From Acidobacteriota bacterium (GTDB lineage: Bacteria > Acidobacteriota > Vicinamibacteria > Vicinamibacterales > UBA2999): a stretch of DNA of 9,183 nucleotides. The stretch's first letter is position 1. Each line of letters starts with the position of its first letter. The DNA lies in NCBI GenBank assembly GCA_947465645.1, contig CANIBQ010000141.1:1-9183 (forward strand). The letters are read 5' to 3'. The translations under genes were made by a program, and so were the position numbers. Below the pieces are notes generated by a model. It saw only the letters and a program-made list of their open reading frames with translations. It made no database searches and was not told the origin of the DNA. Positions 1 through 5,137 of this stretch are shown piece after piece.

Positions 1-48
1 CGCTGCCTTGTCGCTTGCACTCATCCGCGATCGTCGCACGCTTTGCAT
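1..48 (-). CDS. possible 5' end of an unidentified gene, cut by the window edge
   Basis: On the minus strand an ATG at 48-46 opens a frame of 16 codons (MQSVRRSRMSASDKAA) that is still open at the window edge. A GGAGGG motif (plus-strand 52-57) sits 3 nt upstream of this ATG, which is rather close. The second in-frame ATG at 24-22 is about 27 nt from that motif, too far to use it. The direction matches the oxygenase and transporter genes to the right. Sixteen codons are too few to name a product, and an open frame this short is common by chance in GC-rich DNA; the purine-rich motif before the ATG is the main support. Confidence 0.35.
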   Translation of the reverse strand, partial: MQSVRRSRMSASDKAA

Positions 49-95
49 GATCCCTCCGATCATTCATCGCGTTGCGTCGACGGCTTGAACCCACC

Positions 96-160
96 GTGTC
101 CGGCTTTAGCCGGACCGTCGTGAAAAGCCGACGCCCACAAGGTCCGGCTAAGCCGGACAC
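96..160. repeat. inverted repeat of two palindromic arms (REP/BIME-like)
   Basis: The left arm is at 96-116 and the right arm at 141-160. The reverse complement of the right arm equals the left arm apart from one extra T in the centre. Each arm is itself a near-palindrome (GTCCGGCT facing AGCCGGAC), so either arm can fold alone or both can pair across the 24-nt spacer. It lies downstream of the oxygenase gene and upstream of the possible gene at the left edge. This is the layout of bacterial repetitive extragenic palindromes. It could also act as a transcription terminator for the minus-strand operon, though no T-run follows. Confidence 0.75.
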
Positions 161-192
161 TACGTACGAATAGAAATTGCTCTAGAGGCCCT

Positions 193-227
193 CAGCTACC
201 CCCCAGCTACCGAGCGACCCAGCTACC
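193..227. repeat. three copies of an 8-mer, CAGCTACC
   Basis: CAGCTACC occurs at 193-200, 204-211 and 220-227, just past the end of the oxygenase gene. On the minus strand it reads GGTAGCTG, with a degenerate related unit between the copies. The short period and non-coding place resemble the heptad repeats between clpX and lon, but the sequence differs. The function is unknown. Confidence 0.6.
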
Positions 228-232
228 AAGGA

Positions 233-775
233 TCAGTAGAACCAGTCGACGACCGTGTCACGCGTGCCGTCGATCACGGAGGCCACCTCGTGAAGCGTGG
301 CCGCGGGGAATGCCGCGAGCGTGCCTTCGCGCGGGACGATGTCCCGGGCCCCGGCGTCACCGAACAGACGGAGGACTCCCCCGCCAAAACCGTCGTTGAG
401 AAAGATCACCACCGCAATGCTTCGCCGCTCCGCGCCGGGCCACGACGGCACGATTCCGCGATCGCGGTGCGGCCCATAGAAACCGCCAGGGCCGTACCTG
501 AGAAAGCCGGCGCCTTCGCGTTCCGCCAGCGTTTCCGCGAAGAACGTCGAAAGTAATTCGCGCTCCGACTCAATGGCCTGTTCGACCAGCGCGAGCGTAT
601 CGGCATCGACCTCGACGCTGAGCGCCCTGCGGGCCTCGGTGTCGACCGAGATCTCCTCATCGAGAATTTCAGCGGGTTCGCTGGCGGCGCCGTCCATCGC
701 CGCGCGCACACGGCGGCAGGTCGCGGCGTCGAGAAAGGCGGGGCGAAGATAGACCCGCGGCGGGCCTAGAACCAC
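233..775 (-). CDS. 2OG-Fe(II) oxygenase, small prolyl-4-hydroxylase-like
   Basis: A protein of 180 residues from a GTG start at 775-773. It has the double-stranded beta-helix iron site of the 2-oxoglutarate/Fe(II) dioxygenases: H103-x-D105 in YGPHRDRG, the distal H162 in TLHEV, and R172 ten residues on, which should hold the 2-oxoglutarate carboxylate. Such enzymes couple oxidative decarboxylation of 2-oxoglutarate to hydroxylation of a substrate; the substrate here cannot be told. No signal peptide is visible, so it is probably cytosolic. The GTG overlaps the end of the GldG-like gene by 10 bp, which suggests translational coupling. The start is chosen because the family-like N-terminus (VYLRPAFLDAATCRRVRAAM) begins right after it; the next in-frame ATG (M27) would cut this off. 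The frame stays open far upstream, but that is the shadow of the neighbouring gene. Catalytic residues are intact. Confidence 0.82.
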   Translation of the reverse strand: MVLGPPRVYLRPAFLDAATCRRVRAAMDGAASEPAEILDEEISVDTEARRALSVEVDADTLALVEQAIESERELLSTFFAETLAEREGAGFLRYGPGGFYGPHRDRGIVPSWPGAERRSIAVVIFLNDGFGGGVLRLFGDAGARDIVPREGTLAAFPAATLHEVASVIDGTRDTVVDWFY

Positions 776-1821
776 AGCTCGGCGGCGTTGGTCGTCCCAG
801 GGCGCACGACCACGGTGTCTTCGACCATTGTGCTGCCGTTGTTGGGGTTGTTCGTCTTGATGACGCGGGCGGCGTGCAGACCCATTGGCACGTTGGCAAA
901 CGTGAACGGCGCCGAGGCGTCGCTCACCACCGCCTGGGTGCCGCCGTTGGCGTAGTACAGGTCCACCCGGTAGTTCGCCGGGTCGACCACGGTTTTTCCA
1001 GAGACAATCGTCTTCACGGTGATCGCGACGGTGCCGGTGACCACGGGTGCCGTTGGCGGATACACGATGTCGTCCGTGTTGTTCGCGATCCCGTCCGGGC
1101 CGTAGCTGCGAACCTGGCCGGAGTTCAACACGAACAGGCGGCCGAACGCGTCTCTCTGGTAATCGGTCGCCGAGGTGCCGCTGTTGATGTACGGGCCGCG
1201 CCATCCCATCCCAATGCTGCGGATGTTGGTCGTCGAGTAGGACGGGAGCCCGCTCTGCGCGGCCAGTTCGGCGAGGGTATTCGGCAGCCGGCCGATGTCG
1301 CCGACGAACCCGAAGCGCGTGCCGTTCCTGAGCACGCCATACTGCCGCGCCAGATCGGCCTGACGATCGGAATCCACGAACTGCACGCGGAGGCGCTGGG
1401 TTTCCCGCTCGAACGAGCGCAGAAGCTGCTCGACGCGGGGATCCGGGTCGCGGCCGAACTGCATCAGCTCCACCGGCGCCTCGAGCCGCCCGAGGATGCG
1501 GCGCGTGTCTTCGCTCACCTCGTTGCGCCCCGACGCGGTGAGGTCGAGACTCCAGGGGTTGTACCAGACGGCGATGTTGACCATCACCAGGATGGCCACG
1601 AACACCGCGACGGAAATCCCCGTCGTGACGGCGAAGATGCCCCGCGGATCCCGGAGCCAGTCGACCACTTCCTGCCAGTTCCAGGCAACGGTGACCGCCA
1701 GGATCAGCGCACCGGCCGCCGCGAGCCAGATATTGGGGGTGTCCCATCGCGCATTCACCGTCGCGCGCATGAGCGCCGCGATGAGCAGCAGGCAGCCGGG
1801 AATCGCGAGGTAGCGCTTCAC
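766..1821 (-). CDS. chimeric GldG-like ABC auxiliary protein with a pseudopilin-like C-terminal half
   Basis: A protein of 351 residues with a GTG start. Residues 1-90 hold about three hydrophobic segments (roughly 5-22, 31-47, 62-86). Residues 86-168 match the start of the periplasmic part of GldG-type auxiliary proteins (YNPWSLDLTASGRNEVSEDT, then LARQYGVLRNGT). From about residue 170 the character changes: VGDIGRLPNTLAEL, GMGWRGPYI, RDAFGRLFVLNSGQ, SYGPDG and DDIVYP form the order seen in the C-terminal domain of GspG-like type II secretion pseudopilins. Residues 256-351 look like a beta-sandwich tail (FTFANVPMGLHAARV). GldG proteins are usually about 450-600 residues, so most of that family's body is missing. 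The pseudopilin lacks its own prepilin leader and N-terminal helix. The two parts are joined in frame without a stop. It follows the permease and overlaps the oxygenase. It could be a real fusion, a remnant, or an assembly join; function is uncertain. Confidence 0.8.
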   Translation of the reverse strand: MKRYLAIPGCLLLIAALMRATVNARWDTPNIWLAAAGALILAVTVAWNWQEVVDWLRDPRGIFAVTTGISVAVFVAILVMVNIAVWYNPWSLDLTASGRNEVSEDTRRILGRLEAPVELMQFGRDPDPRVEQLLRSFERETQRLRVQFVDSDRQADLARQYGVLRNGTRFGFVGDIGRLPNTLAELAAQSGLPSYSTTNIRSIGMGWRGPYINSGTSATDYQRDAFGRLFVLNSGQVRSYGPDGIANNTDDIVYPPTAPVVTGTVAITVKTIVSGKTVVDPANYRVDLYYANGGTQAVVSDASAPFTFANVPMGLHAARVIKTNNPNNGSTMVEDTVVVRPGTTNAAELWF

Positions 1822-1822
1822 G

Positions 1823-2611
1823 TCAGCTCCTCTTGAACCGGATCGACTCGATCGACCGCTGCGTCAGGAAAAGCGCGAGGGCAAGAAAGCCCAGGAAATA
1901 GGTGATGTCGCGCAGGGCGATCACGCCGCGGGCGAACTCCACGGTGTGGGAGTGGAATGAGAGGAACTGGATGAAATCCACCCAGATCGAGCGCGCCAGC
2001 GACGCGGAGGTGTCGATGAAGTTCAGCGCGACCAGCACCCCGTAGGTGCCGAGCGCCGAGACGAGCATGTTTTCCGTCAGCGAAGAGATGAAGAGGCCGA
2101 TGGCGATCTGGGCGGCGGCGACGAGGACGAGCCCGGCGTAGCCGGCGGCCACCACGCCTGGCTCCCATTCCCCGCCCTGCGCCATGAAATAGAAAGACGG
2201 CACCGTGAGGACGAGCATCATCAGAAACAACGTGAGCGCACCGAAGAACTTGCCCAGGGTCAGCTCCATCGATCGGATCGGTGACGTCAGCAGCAGCTCC
2301 AGTGTCCCCTTCCGCCGCTCGTCGGTCAGCAGGCCCATCGTCAGCAGCGGCAGGATGAGGAGGAGGACGAATCCGCCCTGGTTCGTGAAGTAGTTCTGAA
2401 GGATCACCGTCGGGACGTCGAGCTGGAGCGCCGACCGCCCCGCCGCCTCGAGTTGCCTGTCGGCGAGGCTTCCCTGGCGGATGTAGTACACGACCATGCT
2501 GTTGAAGAAATAGCCCGAGAGCAGCACGAAGGCCGTCAGCGCCGCATAGGCGATGGGCGATACGAAGTAGGCCAGTAGCTCGCGCTTCGCGATGGCGTAT
2601 GCGTGGCGCAT
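1823..2611 (-). CDS. ABC-2 type permease, GldF-like
   Basis: A protein of 262 residues with an ATG start, the usual size for the family. It opens with AIAKRELLAYFVSPIAYA, the typical start of GldF/NosY-like permeases. About six membrane segments are visible: near 20-36, 80-95, 124-146, 153-175, 180-200 and 235-252. The loop TDERRKGTLELLLTSP (residues 96-111) is the conserved cytosolic stretch that contacts the ATPase in ABC-2 exporters. It should form the membrane channel with the ATPase encoded just upstream, from which it is separated by 2 bp. In Bacteroidota GldF works in gliding; in other phyla the same genes are simply an uncharacterised exporter, so the substrate is unknown. No frameshift or truncation is visible. 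Confidence 0.92.
   Translation of the reverse strand: MRHAYAIAKRELLAYFVSPIAYAALTAFVLLSGYFFNSMVVYYIRQGSLADRQLEAAGRSALQLDVPTVILQNYFTNQGGFVLLLILPLLTMGLLTDERRKGTLELLLTSPIRSMELTLGKFFGALTLFLMMLVLTVPSFYFMAQGGEWEPGVVAAGYAGLVLVAAAQIAIGLFISSLTENMLVSALGTYGVLVALNFIDTSASLARSIWVDFIQFLSFHSHTVEFARGVIALRDITYFLGFLALALFLTQRSIESIRFKRS
1827..1834 (-). promoter_or_regulatory. ribosome binding site fixing the GTG start of the GldG-like gene
   Basis: The minus strand reads AAGAGGAG, then 5 nt, then GTG at 1821-1819. The motif lies inside the last codons of the permease gene, whose TGA ends at 1823. This supports the GTG start and coupled translation of the two genes. Confidence 0.7.
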
Positions 2612-2613
2612 CG

Positions 2614-3597
2614 CTAGGCTCCGTCTCCCGTCAGCTTCAGATCGCCGTCGCTCGTCAACTTCAGATCCTGGTCGCTCGTCAACTTCAGAAAAATCTCCTC
2701 GAGTGACAGCGATTCGCTCCGGAGGGCCAGCAGCCGCCAGCGCGCCGCCAGCACCCGCGCGACGTCGCCGCGCACGTCGGTGCCGAGATCGCTCTGGATG
2801 CGCGCGGTCACGCGCTCTGCATCGGCGTCAGACACGTCCACGCCAATCACGCCCGGGATGGCCGCGACCGCGTCGCGCACCGATTGCGCGTCGGCGCCGC
2901 CGACTTCGACGATCACCTCTTCGCGCCCCCGCAGTCGCTGCGACAGGTTGCTCGGAGAATCGACGGCCATCACCTTTCCCCGGTTGATGATGACGACGCG
3001 ATCCGTAATCTGGCTGACCTCGGGAAGGATGTGCGTCGACAGCACGATGGTGTGCTCGCCGCGCAGACCCACGAGGAGGTCGCGGACCTCCACGCGTTGC
3101 TTGGGATCGAGACTCGACGTGGGCTCGTCGAGGATCAGGACTTTCGGCTCGTGCACAATCGCCTGTGCCAGGCCCACGCGCTGCTTGAACCCTTTCGACA
3201 GGGCCGAGATGCGCTTGCCGGCGACCTCTCGCAGGGTCGCCCGGTCGATCGCGCGATCGACGCAGGCCCTTCGCCGCGCCCGCGGCACATCTTTAATCTC
3301 CGCAACGAAATTCAGGTACTGGCGGACGGTCAACTCCGGATACAGCGGCGGGTTTTCGGGCAGGTAGCCAAGGCGCCGCTTGGCCTCAATGGGTCGGTCG
3401 AGGAGATTGCAGCCGTCGATTGTGACCGAACCGCGGCTTGGCGGCAGAAAACCCGTGACCATGCGCATGGTCGTGGTCTTTCCCGCCCCGTTTGGCCCCA
3501 AAAAGCCAAGCACCTCGCCAGCCGCGACCTCGAAAGACAGGTCGTCGACGGCGACGTATGAGCCAAACCGCTTCGTGAGGTGCTGAACGCTAATCAC
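2614..3597 (-). CDS. ABC transporter ATP-binding protein, GldA/NatA-like
   Basis: A protein of 327 residues with a GTG start; MISVQHLTKRFG is the normal N-terminus of the family. The nucleotide-binding domain is complete: Walker A GPNGAGKTT (residues 34-42), an LSKGF form of the signature motif (133-137), Walker B VLILDEP (153-159) with E158 catalytic, D-loop SSLD, and H-loop H189. The segment GYLPENPPLYPELTV around residue 77 replaces the Q-loop, as is common in this subfamily. It powers the permease downstream. Residues 210-300 form the accessory C-terminal domain ending SLEEIFLKLT. After that an 8-residue unit is repeated (LKLTSDQD, LKLTSDGD, LKLTGDG), an expansion not expected in the family. 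It is the first gene of the minus-strand operon. Transport substrate unknown. Confidence 0.93.
   Translation of the reverse strand: MISVQHLTKRFGSYVAVDDLSFEVAAGEVLGFLGPNGAGKTTTMRMVTGFLPPSRGSVTIDGCNLLDRPIEAKRRLGYLPENPPLYPELTVRQYLNFVAEIKDVPRARRRACVDRAIDRATLREVAGKRISALSKGFKQRVGLAQAIVHEPKVLILDEPTSSLDPKQRVEVRDLLVGLRGEHTIVLSTHILPEVSQITDRVVIINRGKVMAVDSPSNLSQRLRGREEVIVEVGGADAQSVRDAVAAIPGVIGVDVSDADAERVTARIQSDLGTDVRGDVARVLAARWRLLALRSESLSLEEIFLKLTSDQDLKLTSDGDLKLTGDGA
2624..2688. repeat. 24-bp tandem repeat inside the end of the ATPase gene
   Basis: Almost three units of 24 bp: 2624-2647, 2648-2671 and a partial 2672-2688. The last two share 17 of 17 aligned bases; the first differs at a few positions. 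The unit is a multiple of three and encodes LKLTSD-type octapeptides, so it lengthens the C-terminus without shifting frame. Slippage or unequal crossover is the likely origin. Confidence 0.85.
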
Positions 3598-3714
3598 GTA
3601 GAGTTGCCGACTTCAACTCCTTATCCTACTTACGGATCGCGCCGATTCTATCGTACAGTCTGCATTTTTGTGCAGATCCCTACGCGACGCGATCGTCGAG
3701 CCGATACAAGGTCC
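3598..3714. promoter_or_regulatory. divergent promoter region between the transporter operon and the methyltransferase
   Basis: These 117 bp separate two divergent start codons, so both promoters should lie here or just inside the genes. No convincing -35/-10 pair could be fixed by eye. On the minus strand TAGAAT (near 3645-3650) is a possible -10 for the ATPase operon. A small inverted repeat, TCTGCA-TTTTTG-TGCAGA (3659-3676), is a possible operator. The ribosome binding site of the methyltransferase is AAGG, about 4 nt before the GTG at 3715. Confidence 0.5.
3601..3622 (-). promoter_or_regulatory. hairpin covering the Shine-Dalgarno of the ABC ATPase gene
   Basis: On the minus strand AAGGAG is followed by 19 nt and then the GTG start, too far for normal use. 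GAGTTG and CAACTC (6-bp stem, 7-nt loop) lie between and overlap the AAGGAG. The stem ends 3 nt before the GTG. Folded, it would hide half of the Shine-Dalgarno and bring the rest near the start codon. A role in translation control is inference. Confidence 0.4.
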
Positions 3715-4737
3715 GTGATTCGACCGTTTCTGAAATGGGCCGGCGGCAAGCGACAGCTCCTGCCCGCTCTTCGCCCTCACTACCCCGTATCCTTCGACCG
3801 CTACATCGAGCCGTTTCTCGGAAGCGGAGCGGTCTTCTTTGATCTCTGCGACACCGGCCGCCTCGCCGGCCGCCGGGCCGAGCTCTTCGACCTGAACCCC
3901 GATCTGATCGGCTGCTACATCGCGGTCCGCGATCGCACCGAGCAGGTGATCGCGGCGCTCGACGATCTCGCGGCGCGGCACCAGAAGCACGGCGCGGATT
4001 GTTACTATGAGGTGCGCGACGGCCGCTTCAACCCGGTGCGCAGGTCGAACGGCCCCGATCGCTACACCCCCGAGCTTGCCGCGATGTTCATCTATCTCAA
4101 TCGCACCGGGTTCAACGGCTTGTACCGTCTTAATCGCGGCGGCGACTTCAACGTGCCGGCGGGACGCTACGAGAATCCGCGGATTTGCGACGCGGAACAT
4201 CTCCGGGCCGTGGCCCGCGTGCTCCGCGGACGCGGCGTGATCCTCGAACGCCGGCCTTTCGACCATGCGCTCGAGCGCGCGGGCGCCGGCGATTTCGTCT
4301 ACTGCGATCCGCCATACGCCCCGCTCAGCGCGACGTCGCAGTTCGCCCACTACACCGCGGGCGGGTTCTCGCCGCTCGACCACGTGCGGCTGCACCAGGC
4401 CGTCGTCGACGCGGCCGCGCGCGGCGCCACCGTGGTCATGTCGAATTCGAGCGCGCCCCAGATCACCGCGGCCTACACGGGTTATGCGGCGCGGAGATCG
4501 GGACTGCGGGTTGAGCGGGTGCCGGCGCGGCGGGCGATCAACTCACGCGCCGCCAGCCGCGGGCCGATCGATGAGCTGATTATCTCGAATTCGCGGACCG
4601 CCCGCCCCGAGCGCGGTCGAGGGGTAAAGGTCCGCGCCGCATCAGGGGTCCGCGCGGCATCAGAAGGCGACGCCGCATCGCCGATGCTGAAGGCGGAGCT
4701 CAGGCCCCGGCAATCCAGACGAGCTTCTGGCAGATAG
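3715..4737 (+). CDS. dam: Dam-family DNA adenine N6-methyltransferase (orphan)
   Basis: A protein of 340 residues. Motifs run in the alpha-class (Dam/DpnII) order: FLKWAGGKRQLLP (residues 5-17) and YIEPFLGSGAVFFDL (30-44) bind S-adenosylmethionine; FIYLNRTGFNGLYRLNRGG then FNVPAGRY is typical of the Dam target domain; DPPY (198-201) is the catalytic motif. The likely target is adenine in GATC, by family. The GTG at 3715 is preferred because family homology begins at once (VIRPFLKWAGGK) and AAGG lies just upstream; an earlier ATG at 3580 would overlap the divergent ATPase gene and add an unconserved leader. Conservation ends near residue 292 (ELIISN); the last 48 residues are a low-complexity Arg/Ala tail encoded by repeat DNA. 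No restriction endonuclease is adjacent, so a regulatory or repair role is more likely than restriction-modification. It overlaps the next gene tail-to-tail by 38 bp. Confidence 0.9.
   Translation: MIRPFLKWAGGKRQLLPALRPHYPVSFDRYIEPFLGSGAVFFDLCDTGRLAGRRAELFDLNPDLIGCYIAVRDRTEQVIAALDDLAARHQKHGADCYYEVRDGRFNPVRRSNGPDRYTPELAAMFIYLNRTGFNGLYRLNRGGDFNVPAGRYENPRICDAEHLRAVARVLRGRGVILERRPFDHALERAGAGDFVYCDPPYAPLSATSQFAHYTAGGFSPLDHVRLHQAVVDAAARGATVVMSNSSAPQITAAYTGYAARRSGLRVERVPARRAINSRAASRGPIDELIISNSRTARPERGRGVKVRAASGVRAASEGDAASPMLKAELRPRQSRRASGR
4592..4663. repeat. palindromic and direct repeats encoding the methyltransferase tail
   Basis: CGCGGACC (4592-4599) and GGTCCGCG (4629-4636) form an 8-bp inverted repeat with a 29-nt loop. 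GGTCCGCGCCGCATCAG (4629-4645) recurs as GGTCCGCGCGGCATCAG (4647-4663), one mismatch, with an 18-bp period. The 14-mer GTAAAGGTCCGCGC (4624-4637) appears again at 4917-4930 inside the next gene. These look like parts of a dispersed palindromic element. Confidence 0.7.
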
Positions 4738-4984
4738 GACACGCGAAGGCGAGCCGGAGATCGGAAATAAAGGTCACGTAGCCGCCGGCGCCGAGCTGGG
4801 CGCAGGCCGGGCAGACCCCCCGGTCGCTGACTTCGACGCTCGCGACCTTCAGCATCCGGCCCGTATCGGGGCACGGGATGGCTCGGGGCACGGTCTTGTT
4901 GGCCGCTTCCCGGACCGTAAAGGTCCGCGCGGCACTGGCGGCGTGTTGCTTCCACTCGAACAAGCCAAAGAATTGATCGGTCAT
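4700..4984 (-). CDS. small Cys-rich protein, zinc-ribbon-like, function unknown
   Basis: A protein of 94 residues with an ATG start. It has C38, a CPAC pair (C58, C61) and a CPIC pair (C82, C85). The two C-P-x-C knuckles 21 residues apart resemble a zinc ribbon; C38 is in CPDTG. No enzyme motif, signal peptide or membrane segment is seen. Residues 20-25 (RTFTVR) are encoded by a perfect CGGACC-GTAAA-GGTCCG palindrome shared with the methyltransferase tail, which hints at a repeat inserted in or near its N-terminal part. No clear Shine-Dalgarno precedes the ATG. The gene overlaps the end of the methyltransferase by 38 bp in convergent orientation and starts 56 bp from the divergent tRNA. The Cys pattern makes a real gene likely; the product is unnamed and the start could be further in. 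Confidence 0.65.
   Translation of the reverse strand: MTDQFFGLFEWKQHAASAARTFTVREAANKTVPRAIPCPDTGRMLKVASVEVSDRGVCPACAQLGAGGYVTFISDLRLAFACPICQKLVWIAGA
4911..4927. repeat. small perfect palindrome inside the zinc-ribbon-like gene
   Basis: CGGACC, a 5-nt loop GTAAA, then GGTCCG. With the bases that follow it repeats the 14-mer GTAAAGGTCCGCGC seen at 4624-4637. A hairpin in the coding region; likely another copy of the same repeat family. Confidence 0.7.
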
Positions 4985-4997
4985 TGGACGGCCGAAA

Positions 4998-5025
4998 TCA
5001 TACAGGATCTGTCATACAGGATCTG
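4998..5025. repeat. 14-bp perfect tandem duplication upstream of tRNA-Leu
   Basis: TCATACAGGATCTG occurs twice head-to-tail, at 4998-5011 and 5012-5025. It lies in the 56-bp gap where the tRNA promoter and the promoter of the divergent small gene must be. The end of the unit plus GTA (AGGATCTGGTA) also matches the anticodon arm of the tRNA at 5077-5087. No clear -35/-10 pair was found in this gap. Confidence 0.75.
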
Positions 5026-5040
5026 GTAGGCTCACATTGA

Positions 5041-5127
5041 GCGAAAGTGGCGGAACTGGCAGACGCGCCAGACTTAGGATCTGGTACCTGAAAGGGTATG
5101 GGGGTTCGAGTCCCTCCTTTCGCACCA
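5041..5127 (+). tRNA. tRNA-Leu (anticodon TAG)
   Basis: An 87-nt class II tRNA with encoded CCA end. Acceptor stem GCGAAAG (5041-5047) pairs with CTTTCGC (5117-5123), followed by discriminator A and CCA (5125-5127). Anticodon stem CCAGA/TCTGG (5068-5072, 5080-5084) carries loop CTTAGGA with anticodon TAG at 5075-5077, reading CUA and probably other CUN leucine codons. The long variable arm (TACC/GGTA stem, about 5085-5099) and discriminator A are leucine traits. The T-arm is 5100-5116 with loop TTCGAGT. It ends 10 nt before tig and is probably co-transcribed with it. Confidence 0.96.
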
Positions 5128-5137
5128 CCCACCTCTA

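Noticed and set aside
776..1747. Long upstream extension of the oxygenase frame (open to an ATG at 1747)
   Set aside because: It lies opposite codon phase to the GldG-like gene, is Arg/Gly/His-rich and has no family character. Oxygenase homology begins only after 775.
874..1836. Open frame on the plus strand across the GldG-like gene
   Set aside because: Antisense shadow in GC-rich DNA; His/Arg/Val-rich translation without motifs, while the minus-strand frame has clear domains.
2884..3561. Open plus-strand frame across the ABC ATPase gene
   Set aside because: Antisense shadow; the ATPase motifs on the minus strand are complete.
3580..3714. Earlier ATG start for the methyltransferase
   Set aside because: It would overlap the divergent ATPase start and add 45 residues with no homology; the GTG at 3715 fits the family start.
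4482..4955. 157-codon minus-strand frame over the methyltransferase end
   Set aside because: Arg-rich and without motifs; the frame at 4700-4984 with paired cysteines is preferred.
3715..4984. Restriction-modification system
   Set aside because: No nuclease motif in the small neighbouring protein or elsewhere in the window; only the methyltransferase is present.
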